Below, piece by piece: positions 36,280-46,690 of a DNA stretch of 64,000 nt. The position numbers and the translations under genes were made by a program. Position 1 is the stretch's first letter. Every line of letters begins with the position of its first letter. The DNA comes from Umbilicaria muhlenbergii (lineage: Eukaryota; Ascomycota; Lecanoromycetes; Umbilicariales; Umbilicariaceae), in the NCBI GenBank assembly GCA_000611775.1, contig KK106981.1, forward strand, positions 4,838,927-4,902,926, read 5' to 3'. The notes beneath the pieces are model-generated. The model was not told the origin of the DNA. It ran no database searches and saw only the letters and a list, made by a program, of their open reading frames with translations.

Positions 36280-37957
36280 GAAGAATGAAGAGGATTATAA
36301 CTTTTAAATTAAAGTTAATGAAAAGAGAAAAATCAGAGAAGTCATTATGATCATTCTTCAGCATCATACCTGCCTGAAAAGCACTCATTATAAATTCAGA
36401 ATCATTAATTCAGCAGCTCTCATTCTCAGTAATTCATTCATTAATACTCTCATAGCAGATGATTAAAATGTACACTTTAAGCAAATTTAAATTAATGAGA
36501 AAATGCATCATGAGAACAAAATCCCCTATCTGATGTCCTAATAAGTGAGAGAAAGGAGTTGAAATATTCATTTTAAGAATGAAGTTTACTTCTTTCAATG
36601 AATCTCAACCTTGCTTGTGAAAATGAGAAAAGCTGAAGCTCATACTATAATAAAGACTGATGATGTTGACTGTTTTCTTCATTGTTGAGTGACTTTAAAG
36701 GCTACAAAGCAGGTGTTTTCTCATTGCTGAAACTTCATCATCATGAATAAAACTTTCATGAAGACACATCATAAATTGATGCTTCTGACTGTTATCACTG
36801 TTGATGAAAATGATGAGATGCTACCAATTGCATGAGGCCTTGTATGAGTTGAAAATACTTTAAATTAAAATTGATTTCTTCATGAAATTCACCTTTGTTT
36901 TGACAGCCTTGAGGCGGAAGATGCTGTTATAATCAGTGATCATCAAAAAGGCTTGAAAAATGCAGTGAAGAGAAACTTCCCTCATGTCATTTATAATCAC
37001 TGCTCACAGCATATTGTGAAAAACTTAAAGCTTAAGTTCTTAAAGAAATGTGTACTTCTATTTCATCAAGCAGTCATGATCAAATTCAGAGATTTATTTG
37101 ATGATATTATGAGAAAGATTAAAGATGAGTCAGCTGTTTATGCACTGTATATTCAGAGAATTTCAAAGGAATGTTGAGCAAAGCATGCTTTTTCATGCCC
37201 TTGATATGAATTTACTACATTCAACATTGTTGAGTTCATCAACAGTCATTAACTTAAAGCTCATAAGAAGTCTGCTTTTAAACTTTTAACCTTTATCTGA
37301 ACAGAGGTAATGCAGAAGATTTATGATCAACAGTCTCATTAACATATCATTATCAGAATCACAGATTATGCTTTTAAGCATTTAAAGATGAAGTGAGAGC
37401 AATTTAATAAAAATTATATCACAGACTCTGATGCTCTGATTATTTTAATGACATCTCTTATTGATACATCTCATTTAGTGAACTTAAGAAAGAAGAAGTG
37501 CACTTGTTTTAAGTTTTAAAATCATTAATTACTCTGTCAACATGCTCTGCAAGTATGTTAAGAACAGAGGCTGAAAAGAAAGCTTTATGCAAATTATACT
37601 TACTTTATAAACTCTTATAAAAAGACATATGAGTGAGTCATGTCTTTTATTCATTTGAATGAGCTTGATGAAGATTCTCACTGTCAAGCTTCTCTCATAA
37701 TGAAGAAGCATGACAGGCCTCAAACAAAGAGAATTAAAAAAAAAATTAAAAAGAAGAAGCAGTTTTGTACTTACTGTCTTAAATCAAAGCACAATCAGCA
37801 ATGTTGTTATAATGAACCTCTGAGCAGTAAATTTAGTATTGAGGTTAACAGTGAAAATGTTATATTTGTCTTCAACAATGACTCTGAAAGCATATCTGTA
37901 AGCAGCTTTAAAGAAAAAACACTCTCCTCAAGCAGCTTCAACAGAGTGAATGATTGA
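36280..37957 (+). pseudogene. MULE transposase, degenerate
   Basis: Recognisable MULE transposase blocks in order. The first catalytic region NKTFMKTHHKLMLLTVITVD (about 36745-36805) has the expected DGTF reduced to NKTF. The second, VISDHQKGLKNAVKRNFPHV, then HCSQHIVKNLK, falls inside the 74-codon frame 36953-37177 and its upstream part. A SWIM-type zinc finger CTC...CQHA lies at 37499-37552. The 105-codon frame 37640-37957 has a basic RIKKKIKKKKQF stretch and a CCHC-like knuckle CTYCLKSKHNQQCC at 37766-37807, as in many MULE transposases. TAA or TGA replaces Trp at several points, as expected from RIP. The protein would bind the TIRs and cut out the element; this copy cannot make it. Confidence 0.8.
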
Positions 37958-38125
37958 ATAAACTGAGTTTTTAATAATGAAGAGTTTATTTCTTCCTGAT
38001 TGCTTCATTTTGAACTGTTAACTTTATTATTCAGCTCTGCTTTTTAATCTCAGTTACTGCTGAGATTTGTAACATCTTCTTCTCTGCAGCAGACTCTGAG
38101 GTCTTAAAGATCTGCTTCAGAGCCT

Positions 38126-38413
38126 TTGAGCTCACTTATCACTGCTGAGGACAGGGAGGGAGGTAGCAGTGCAGAGAATAATAATGCAGAAGATAACAAT
38201 GAAGAGGATAACAATGAGAAAAGAAACAGTGAAAGTGATAATGATGAAAACAGAGAACAAGATGATAACAGTGACAATGATAATAAAAAGAATAAGAAAA
38301 ATCTGAAACAAAAAAAGCTGATTATCAAGTTAATTATGAAAGATGATTTTAATGAAGCTCATCTGCTTAACTGTATTAAGGAATTCCCTGAATCACTTAA
38401 GAACACAGCATGA
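38126..38413 (+). pseudogene. Acidic second frame of the MULE, unknown function
   Basis: A 95-codon frame with a strongly acidic, Asn/Glu/Asp-rich first half (AEDNNEEDNNEKRNSESDND), then a Lys-rich stretch and a more ordinary end, FNEAHLLNCIKEFPESLKN. It follows the transposase on the same strand inside the TIRs. It may be a second ORF or a C-terminal exon of a longer protein, since coding-like text with an Ala-rich AAETVTEAAAASLKEE stretch continues to about 38950. A matching anti-parallel Ser/Leu-rich frame at 38104-38328 is its shadow. Confidence 0.45.
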
Positions 38414-38949
38414 GTTTAAGCTCTTAAGATTCACTGAGAAGTAAAGATCATCAACTCTCAGACAGCTGCTGTTGAAGCAGTCTGTTGATAAAAAACTCAT
38501 GCTTAAATGACAGAAGACCTCCTCTCAAAGGAGTAATTTAATGTAGTCATGAAATATGACTGCAGCAGACCTGAACTGATCATTCTTTTAAACTTAATCA
38601 AGTGAAGAAGTGTTACCTGAAACTCACTGATATGACATGAATGATGAAAGGTATATCACTCTGCTGAGAAGTAATTTTCATTTTAATCACTTTTTTTTTC
38701 ATCATCAACCTGAGCCTTCTTGACAAACATATTTAAAAGTTCATTCTTTAACAGACAAGCAGCACCTCTCTGCAAGCTGAGAAGATTACAAATTTTATCT
38801 TTAGAACACTTTTTTTTATTATTTCTTCATCCTCAAGGACCTCTTCCTCATCATAAACTAAGTTTAAGCGTGTGATGAGGCTCACAGTCAAGGCAGCAGA
38901 GACTGTGACAGAGGCTGCAGCAGCAAGTCTCAAAGAAGAGATGATGAAG

Positions 38950-39433
38950 AAGTGAGCAGTGATGTCAATGAAGCAGAAGTGAAGAGTTAAACCTGAGTTT
39001 ATAACACAGTTAATTCAGAGTTCACAAAGAAAACAGGCATGAAGGAGTAAGAAGTAAACTTAAAATTTATTTAATTCAAGGGTAAATCTGAAATGTAAAA
39101 TCAAATGACTTTTGATGACCTGAACAGCCTTGCTACATCTTAAAAACTTTGTTATTGCCCTGTAGCTGACTTATATGTCAAAACAATACAGATTATAATA
39201 ATTTCAGCTGAAGTCAACTCCTTTAATGCACATGATGAGCTGACTTTAAGCTTAAGAACACAAGTGCAAGGCTGAAAGATGTGTACTTTAATGAGTGATG
39301 CTTATTTCAGTGAGTGACATTAACTGCAAGAACTGTTCTTTTAGCTTAATGAAATACAAAGAAATACTACAGCTGATGCAGTTCATGAGCAGATCAATTT
39401 TTGATCATTAAACTGCATAAATGTATAATTTTT
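38950..39433. other. 3' non-coding part of the MULE
   Basis: Nothing firm. Short coding-like pieces near 39150-39350 have no family resemblance that can be named. Confidence 0.4.
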
Positions 39434-39515
39434 AAGAGGGGGTACTCCTGTGATATACAGTCAAAAAGGGGTACTCTTTGGAAAAAAAAAGAGATACTCA
39501 GAGGATATTTGCTGC
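39434..39515 (-). repeat. Right TIR of the MULE
   Basis: Inverse of the left TIR; ends GGATATTTGCTGC immediately before TAAGTAAAT. Confidence 0.88.
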
Positions 39516-40488
39516 TAAGTAAATTTAATATATGCTTGATGAAAGTTTCTGAGCTTGTCTGAGTCTTCATAGATATCTTTCAAGTCTTTCAGAATGTCAT
39601 TAATCATTCAGTATGATTCAGCTGAAGGCTCATATGAGGAGCAGGATTCAGTGTGTTGAGTGATCTTTTCACTTAATCAAGATAATACATATCTCATGTG
39701 ATCAGTCTCCTCTGAGAAGTGATCACTATTGATTAACAGCTTGACATGAATCTTGTTTATTCAATTATCTCAGGTGAGTTTGATAAAAAGAGAAGAATCA
39801 AGAAGCTTTTGTAAACATTTATCATTATTTAAATTATTCAAAATGTTTAAAGAATAAATGCTTTTTTGTTCAGTTCATTGCCTTTTCTTCTGAAGATGAT
39901 ATTTGACGTCTAGAGTGACAAAGTTGACATTGAAAGAAATCATACAACATTGCTTCTTCATGAAGGCATTTGTAAGGGAGTCTTTTTCAGTCATGAGGTT
40001 GTCAACTTGTTCACTGATTTTCATGCCTAGATCTCACTGTTCACATAAAGTGTTGAGGACTTTTAAAAATTACTTTAACTTAACCTCTACTCAGCGCTGA
40101 AGCTGCTCAACATTGATAATGTTGTAAAGAGTACAGGCGTCATCTTCATCAGTTCATTTATAATGTCATGCAGTTAAGATAAAGTATTTTTATGTCTTTT
40201 TGCTCTTCTTGAGTTCTCTGAGAGTTGCATTTAATTTGAAGTAAATCATCTTCACACTGAGAAGAGCTTCTTCTGCTTCATCTTTCTGCTCATGTTGATG
40301 AAATGAGCTTGCCTCAGCAGCCTTTTCTTTCTGAGCCTGACTCAATGAAATCATGCTCTCATGTGTCATGTTGATGATGATGTGTTGATGATTCAATATT
40401 GAAGATGTCTGTTTCACAGCATTCTGCATTTAATGCTTTTCTTAACCTCTATTTAGTGTTTAGTTTAGTGATTTCTTTTGATTCAGCT

Positions 40489-40766
40489 TGTAAGGGGCTG
40501 AGTGTATGATGATTGTTGTATAAGTGTTGAACAGGGTGTCATAGGTAATAATCATGATGAGATTAATACAATGATTATATGTCTTTTATTCAGTGACAAA
40601 ACTGATCACTGAGGAAACAGGTTTCTGAACCTCCTTGTGAAGAGTTTTCACTTGATGTCAAGATGCTAAGCACTGAGTCATCATGTCTATATAATGTCAT
40701 ACTATAGTGTTATATTATAGTGTTGTACTTGTTGTACTGTCATACTATTATATGATGACTCTGACA
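40489..40766 (-). repeat. 3' LTR of Gypsy-D (left in window)
   Basis: 278 bp. The end near 40690-40766 holds repeated GTCATACTA / GTGTTGTACT words also found in the tandem tract at 41821-41935. Confidence 0.88.
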
Positions 40767-41236
40767 CAGCATTCTCCTTCTCATGATATCATCCTCAGGG
40801 CCAACTGAATGCTCATAAACCTCATTATGATGTCATAACAGTTGAGGTTGTAGGGTAATCACATGAGACTGCATTAAAGTAAAGCTGATCATGTGTCTTC
40901 ATTTAATTGTGATGATATCACACCTGGCAGTAAGTTCTTCTTCATAACATAAACATCAAGATCATGTTTACTGTAAGTTTAAAACACTCTTCCCTTTGTG
41001 CTTATTCTTCATCATTTGTCTAGTTGTTTGTCTTATGACATATTGTTGTACATTTCATGACTTTTTCACAGCTCATTGAGTGACTTAATGACTTCATGAT
41101 GTCATCTTCATTACAGAGGTGTTCACCTCATGAAGAGAACATCATGAAGCTTGCAGCTTACATCTCATTTGTGATGTTATACTCTCTATCATACTCATAT
41201 GAATGCTAACATGATATATAGTCAATTAATATTTAA

Positions 41237-42270
41237 ATGATTGAACTCATGACTGCAGACAATGATGAAGACTCATCTTCATCAGAGAAGCCTGTTAATC
41301 TTCAGGCTCAGTGTGATGAGGAGAGCTCTGAGTCAAAGTTAATGAATGAAATTGTGATGATTGACATCTTCAGAAAGAGAAAGAGAAGTGAGAAGAAGAA
41401 ACAATTTATTCAATATTTAAAAAAAGTTTAATATTTACCTTCAGATGATATTTCTGACAGAGAGTTTCATCCTGTGTGATGTCATGATGATACTTCACTG
41501 CCGGCTCATGTGCAGCAGGCTCATCATCATGAGTGTGTAATTTAAGAGAACCTCAATCACATGTTGTTGAGTACTGCTCACTGTGACCCTTGTATAAGAG
41601 TCAGAGTTGATCATTGCTTTGTGTTGAACAGGAGAGCCTGCACATGTTGCATATCTTTTTGTAATTCTCATGAGTAATGCATGACAGAGCCTTTGATCAT
41701 CACTGCTTTTAACTTTAAAAGCTCTGATGTTGTTGTCCTGCATGTGTGTTTATGATAATCAGAGGAATGACAGCACATCATAAATCTGCCTTTTTTAATC
41801 TTCTTTTGTTTTGTTTAGTATGACAAAGTGTCATACTTTATGTCATACTTTATGTTGTACTTTTTGTCATACTTTATGTCATACTTTTTGTCATACTTTA
41901 TGTCATACTTTTTGTCATACTTTTGCATTATTAATTAGTCATAACATCTCATGACTGATCATCAGATCCTCACACTGTCACCTTTTATTAATCATTATTA
42001 ACATTATTCATGCTTTTCATAACTGCTTCTCAACATGAGTTTCTTGACTCCCTTGAGGTTGAAATGTGTTAATTCAGTAATTTCAAGGAGCTTATTCAGG
42101 CTCTTGTTATTTTATTAAAAAGCACTGCTCATGCTCTCTGCATCCTCAACACTCATTAATCTCCTCATCATCAAGAGTATATTGAACTCTGTGAGCAGCA
42201 TCATGTTGAGGAGATGAGGTTAAAAGCTTCATCAGACAGTGAAGAAAAAGATGAGATGATAAAGTAATAA
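41237..42270 (+). pseudogene. Antisense Cys-rich frame at the 3' end of Gypsy-D
   Basis: Read opposite to gag-pol. The piece 41237-41431 starts MIELMTADNDEDSSSSEKPV and continues acidic, then turns basic (RKRKRSEKKK). A block near 41555-41680 shows regularly spaced cysteines: HCDPCIRVRVDHC, then RACTCCISFC. A final block near 42040-42270 reads KELIQALVILLKSTAHA and EYIELCEQHHVEEMRL before ending at a stop. The Cys spacing (C-x2-C-x7-C ... C-x2-C) looks metal-binding. A similar Cys-rich antisense frame lies in Gypsy-A (17820-18720). Antisense 3' ORFs are known in some large plant Gypsy elements, but this one is not recognised and has no assigned function. The pieces are not contiguous, and the 41821-41935 tandem tract lies between them. 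Confidence 0.5.
41821..41935. repeat. Tandem repeat of GTCATACTTTATGTCATACTT words
   Basis: About ten 11-12-bp units alternating GTCATACTTTAT and GTCATACTTTTT, with one GTTGTACT variant. The same words occur in the Gypsy-D LTR. Confidence 0.85.
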
Positions 42271-42446
42271 TTAATAATGAAATTGTTTTCTCATTCTGAC
42301 ATATATATCATGCACATGTGACTTGTAGTGTCTCTCATAAAGAGTAACATAATTGTCATAGCCTCTGTCATATTTTTATTGTAGAGCACAGGCTCTGTCA
42401 TAAAAGATTAAATTAACAAAGCTGACAAAGTTCTCAGTTTTTAAAA

Positions 42447-42620
42447 CTCATGACTTTTGTGACAGCTTCTTAATCAACCTTGAAGAGTCACATCTTAAAG
42501 CTCATGACTTTTGTGACAGCTTTTCAATTAACCTCAAAGAGTCATGTCTTAAGACTTATAACTTTTGTGACAGCTTTTTAATTGATTTTAAAAAGTCACA
42601 TCATACAGCTCATCTGAATT
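42447..42620. repeat. 54-bp tandem repeat, just over three units
   Basis: Units start at 42447, 42501, 42555 and (partial) 42609, each CTCATGACTTTTGTGACAGC followed by TT.TTAATTAACCT.AA.AGTCACAT. Differences are transitions. Confidence 0.85.
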
Positions 42621-43225
42621 TTGATTTATCAGAGTTGTCAGCATGAAATTTTCATATTTTTGTCTTTACATTGTGAATGAAGTGTGTTAACTCTCATGTG
42701 TCATCTCACACCTGATTCATCAACTTTCATTTAATGAGGTATTGAAGCCTGCTGTTATGAATGCAGTTATTCACAATTGCCTTAACTTCTCACTCATCAT
42801 CTTAATTAAGTAGTAGGTCTTTTCCTGTCAATGCAGAAGACACATGACATGTGCTTTAAAATGACTTCAATAAAATGATGTTGAACATGTTATAGATATT
42901 TCAATCCTCTGAGAGGTCAAGTTCATATGATGATTAACTTATTACACATCATATCTTGAATGAGTTGAGTTTTTTTCAATGCAGTTTCTTCATCTGCTTG
43001 TTCACTGACACATTTTTTTTATTAATCAGTATTAAATCACCTTCTTTGAATGTTATCTCTGTTCAGCGCTGATTATAATAATTTACATATGTTTCATTAA
43101 CCTGTCATAACTGTTTTTAAGCTGTTGTAATTTAATCTTGAAGCTGCTGTGCATCTGCATAAAATCTTATTTGTTCATATGAGTGCTGTATAAGCAGCTT
43201 ACTTAAGCTCATCTGAGGATCTCAT

Positions 43226-43350
43226 TGTTACAGTACTATCACAGCCTTACTGAGTTATAATTGTTCCACATGACGCTAGTGAGCATATATGCCACGCCAC
43301 CCTTCTAGATAGTTAGACAAGACTTATTACAACATACACTTATTTTAACA
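43226..43350 (+). repeat. Left LTR of element E
   Basis: 125 bp; contains the block ACGCTAGTGAGCATATATGC shared with its partner LTR and the right LTR of F (two transitions in F's left copy). Confidence 0.9.
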
Positions 43351-43882
43351 AATGGTAGCAACATCAGTTTAGAGATTTATGTTCAGTCTTCATACTAAAT
43401 AGGCATAATACGCCATCAGCAGCACTTCATTGTGTATGTCATCAGCAGCACTTCATTGCGTATGATCAGTCCTTCATAATAATATCAGTCAATAACACTT
43501 ACTATGAAGACATCAGTCTCTAGACGTCAGTCTCTAGACATCAGCCTTTAACAACACTTAGTCAGTCAGTTAGCAGCCCTGTGAGAACATCACTGAAATA
43601 TCAAGTCAAAACAGAACATTCTACGCCCCAAAACTGCTGACTACAAAGCAGTCAACACACTCATTAAAAAAACAGCATCAACATCTTCACTTTGCCATGA
43701 CCTTCTACAGCAGCTGACTCAGAACCTTTCAGCTCATCTCTTGACCTCATTCTTCACTCACTTCACAGCCAGAAGATCTTGCTGCAGTTGAATTTTCCTA
43801 CACTGATACTGAGAAATATCCTGATATGGTACAATGTACTAGGTGTCAAATCAGGCTTGAAAAATGAGAGTCAGAAGACAAT

Positions 43883-44605
43883 GTGTTTATGAAGCATATC
43901 AGATGCTCACTCAAGTGCACTCAACATCTTGTCTCTACATCAGCTGCCTTCTTCACCTCAGCTGCGTCTGCATCAGCTGCCTTCACTTTAGCTGTCTTTA
44001 TATCAGTCATCTTCACTTCAGCTGTCTCTGCACCTGCTGCCTCTGTCACATCAGCTGTCTTCACCTCAGCTGTCTTCACACCAGCTGCTGCCTCTGCTGT
44101 ATCAGCTGTCTCTGCCTCAGCTGCCTTCTTCACATCAGCTGTCTTCACACCTGCTGCCTCTGCTGCATCAGCTGCCTTCACCCTGACTGCCTCTGCTCTG
44201 CCTGCATCACCTCTGATTCTACCACTGTCAGCTGCCTTCACATCAGCTGCCTCTGACAAAGTTGCCTCTGCTTTGAAAAAAGCAGTCACAAAGACTGCCT
44301 CTGCTGCATCAGCTGCCTTCACTGCCTCAGCTGTCTTCACCTCAGCTGCTTACCTCCTGATCACCTTCACCTCAGCTGCCTCTGCTGCACTGACTGCCTT
44401 CACCTCAGCTGCTTTCATCATGTCAGCTGCTTATTCTCTGATCACCTTCACCTCTGCTGCCTCCGCCTCTGCTACACCTACCACTAGCGCTGCGCTAGCG
44501 AACGTCACCATATTTCATACGCTCAAAAGGCATGAATTCAGCCCCAAATTGAGCACATCTAGTCAGAGCTTTCACTCAGTCAATTTTCAAGTGATTTTTA
44601 AGTGA
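43883..44605 (+). CDS. Ala/Ser/Thr/Phe-repeat protein frame of element E (function unknown)
   Basis: At 240 codons this is the longest open frame in the window. After a short ordinary start (MFMKHIRCSLKCTQ) it is nearly pure repeat, with SAAFTSAASA-like and SAVFTSAVF-like units of 5-8 residues, and ends in an ordinary Ser/His/Phe-rich tail. It comes from a CAGCTG / TCTGC-rich tract (about 43935-44465). The same DNA is open on the minus strand (44340-43921, Ala/Glu/Lys/Asp/Val-rich, KTADVK and KAADAAEA units) and in another plus frame (43864-44256, Cys/Leu/Ser-rich). Openness in three frames follows from the repeat, so no frame is proven to be coding. No domain is recognised; a protein product is uncertain. 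Confidence 0.3.
   Translation: MFMKHIRCSLKCTQHLVSTSAAFFTSAASASAAFTLAVFISVIFTSAVSAPAASVTSAVFTSAVFTPAAASAVSAVSASAAFFTSAVFTPAASAASAAFTLTASALPASPLILPLSAAFTSAASDKVASALKKAVTKTASAASAAFTASAVFTSAAYLLITFTSAASAALTAFTSAAFIMSAAYSLITFTSAASASATPTTSAALANVTIFHTLKRHEFSPKLSTSSQSFHSVNFQVIFK
43935..44465. repeat. Degenerate CAGCTG-based tandem repeat in element E
   Basis: About 0.5 kb of TCAGCTGCCTTCAC, TCAGCTGTCTTCAC and CTGCCTCTGC words with a 15-24-bp rhythm. CpG-poor yet free of stops in three frames. Confidence 0.85.
44484..44498. repeat. Conserved hairpin in the 3' region of element E
   Basis: CTAGCGC-T-GCGCTAG is a near-perfect palindrome. The equivalent position in element F (59980-59998) has CATTAGCAT-C-ATGCTAATG, a different stem sequence that still pairs. 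Both lie 1-2 hundred bases before the right LTR. Confidence 0.7.
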
Positions 44606-44717
44606 TTTTCAGCCACTTTTGGTCCTCAACAAGGCATAGGTTAAAAGTGACCACAAAAAGGCTGTTATGTATGTATGTGTGTTGAGGGCGCCGCCTTTTC
44701 TGTCTTTTGTGAGCAAT

Positions 44718-44842
44718 TGTTACAGTATTATCACAGTCTTACTGAGCTATAGTTGTTCTGCATGACGCTAGTGAGCATATATGCCACGCCACCCTTCTAG
44801 ATAGTTAGACAAGACTTATTACAACATACACTTATTTTAACA
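44718..44842 (+). repeat. Right LTR of element E
   Basis: 125 bp, identical to the left copy over the last 80 or so bases. Confidence 0.9.
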
Positions 44843-46039
44843 CTCATTTTAAGTTAAGCTGAAAGAGGCTCTTTCTTGTAGCAGCATGTATGAAGTTGTT
44901 GTATGAGAACTTCATGCAGAGTAAAAGCTTCACTCAGTCCTCTTGCTGCTCATTAATGAATATGTATAAATACACCTTCAGGGACTGATTCTGCCTCTTT
45001 GTTTAACTGTCAGTTTGCAGGTGAAAAGCTGTTGACATGTTATGATGACATCACATGTGAAAACAGAAGCTGATTCACTGCTCTGACATAAACAGCTTAT
45101 CTCTGTCTGTGATTAAAACTTTTAATATGTCATGATGCTTGACTATGTCCTGAATAAATACTTTAATGAAGTCAGCAACTGACATTGTCTTCTGTATTAA
45201 AATATAATGAGTCATTTTGATCAACTTATCAACTATGATGAGGATTAAATCTCATGTCATACTTTCATATGTGCTGCTCAGTGACAGGTCTGTAATGAAG
45301 TTCATTGTTATTATATGTCATGATTTAATTAAGACTGATAATGAGTTCAGTAATCTGTATGACTTGTGATGAGATGACTTCACTTTTTAATATTTAACAT
45401 AATCATGACAGTAACATCATACATCTCTGATGATGTTAAGTTAATCATAAAATCACTGCATTAATTCTGTTGTTCTTAACTTCTCAAAATGACTGATGAA
45501 GACATCATCATGAAATTGATTAATCACTGCATTGTGAAGGGCAGAGTTCTGTGAAATGTAGATCTTATTATTATAATATATGACATCTTCAATTTCCTGT
45601 CAACGTTTTCATACATCTGATAGTATAGATGTCATATTTGGTGTCAACAGTATAAATGTCACATTTGACTGCATCTCTGATGTCATGATCATCTCAGAGT
45701 TTATGTCTATATTCATATTTATCATCTCAGACTCAGTCAAGTTGTTTTTATCCTCAATAAAGGTAGTTAATCTCTGTTGTACTCATCATATCAAATCATC
45801 TTTTGACTGCTCAGCATGAATTGTATGTTCAAGTTGTTTAATAAATATTCTTATATAAGCTGTTATCTCCTCACCTAGGGGTGAGTGAGTAGACATGAGT
45901 TGAAGCGCTTCAACAGTGTCAGCAGAAGCACTTTCCTCAATTTAAAGATTAATAAAAATGTGATTTACATCATCATTTATAACTGCAGTGTTTGCTGAGT
46001 TATTCTTAATTAAGTGCTGCTGAGGCTCTGCATACTTAA

Positions 46040-46690
46040 ACTCTTTAACTGAGTAACAGCTTGCTTCTTGAGCAGATAAATGTCACATGATGTGTACTTT
46101 AATGATGTTACTGATCTTTTTTAATATGACACAGTTTACTTTCTGAGCAGGTAAGTTTCACACTGCTGATGTTTTAATGAGATCATCAGTTTTTTCTGAC
46201 ATGATACTTCTGTCATTACAGTTTGCTTCTTCTTGAGCAGATAAATTTCACATCATTGATGTTTTAATGAGACTGCTATCTTCAGTATTTATTGTGACAG
46301 ATATGACATTCTTTTGTTGTAACCTCTGTTGTACTGAGTATCTTGACTGCAGTTTATTACAGCTTGCTTTTTCTTAAGTAGATAAATTCTGCACTGCTGA
46401 TGTTCTGATGAGATCATCATCTTCAGTAATCATCATTCTGAGTAAGTGATGCACTGCTGATGTTTTAATGATACTGCTGACTTCATCTGACATGACATTC
46501 TCATCATTTTCATTACAGCTTACTTCTTTTTAAGCAGGTAAATTCTGCACTGCTGATGTTTTAATGAGATCACTGTCTTCAGTATTCATTGTACTGATAG
46601 TATTTATTATGATAGATATGACACTTTCTTGTTGTAACTTCTGTCATACTGAGTGTCTTGACTGCAGTGTTATCACAGCAAGCATGTATA
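46040..46690. repeat. Imperfect long-period repeats in Gypsy-D between RNase H and integrase
   Basis: At least five copies of CACTGCTGATGTTTTAATGA-like blocks, alternating with GAGCAGATAAATTTCACA-like and CATTACAGTTTGCTTCTT-like blocks at roughly 100-bp spacing, plus two copies of GACTGCAGT..TA.CACAG. The tract lies where Gypsy pol normally has only a short linker. Confidence 0.75.

Larger units (their letters stand above)
35675..39515 (+). mobile_element. Hop-like MULE (Mutator-type DNA transposon) with 9-bp TSD
   Basis: Long terminal inverted repeats of about 82-87 bp lie at 35675-35761 and 39434-39515. Shared text includes CAAATATC, CTGAGTATC, AGAGTACC and TTTTTGACTGTATATCAC. A perfect 9-bp target duplication TAAGTAAAT sits at 35666-35674 and 39516-39524. 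The 9-bp TSD, near-100-bp TIRs, a transposase with SWIM finger, and a length of 3841 bp all fit the Mutator superfamily, close to fungal Hop. It is inserted in the gag region of Gypsy-J. Subterminal tandem repeats lie at about 35806-36025, and a second acidic frame lies 3' of the transposase. Confidence 0.88.
43226..44842 (+). mobile_element. Element E: small non-autonomous LTR element with Ala/Ser repeat frame
   Basis: 125-bp LTRs at 43226-43350 and 44718-44842 (TGTTACAGTA...TTTTAACA) are flanked by a perfect CTCAT duplication (43221-43225 and 44843-44847). A primer site TGGTAGCAACATC begins 2 bases after the left LTR (43353), and the sequence before the right LTR carries GAGGGCGCCGCC. It lacks gag and pol. 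The 5' leader and 3' region match element F (57092-60230), but the middle is a 0.5-kb repeat tract. The LTRs differ at about six sites, all transitions confined to the first half. It is structurally whole and the least RIP-marked part of the nested block, so probably one of the youngest insertions. Confidence 0.9.

Noticed and set aside
38104-38328. Minus-strand Ser/Leu-rich frame looking like a signal-peptide or membrane protein
   Set aside because: It is the exact antisense shadow of the acidic Asn/Asp/Glu tract of the plus-strand MULE frame.
40190-40429. 79-codon frame as an independent small gene
   Set aside because: It is N-terminal gag sequence of Gypsy-J, paralleled in Gypsy-I near 34200-34430.
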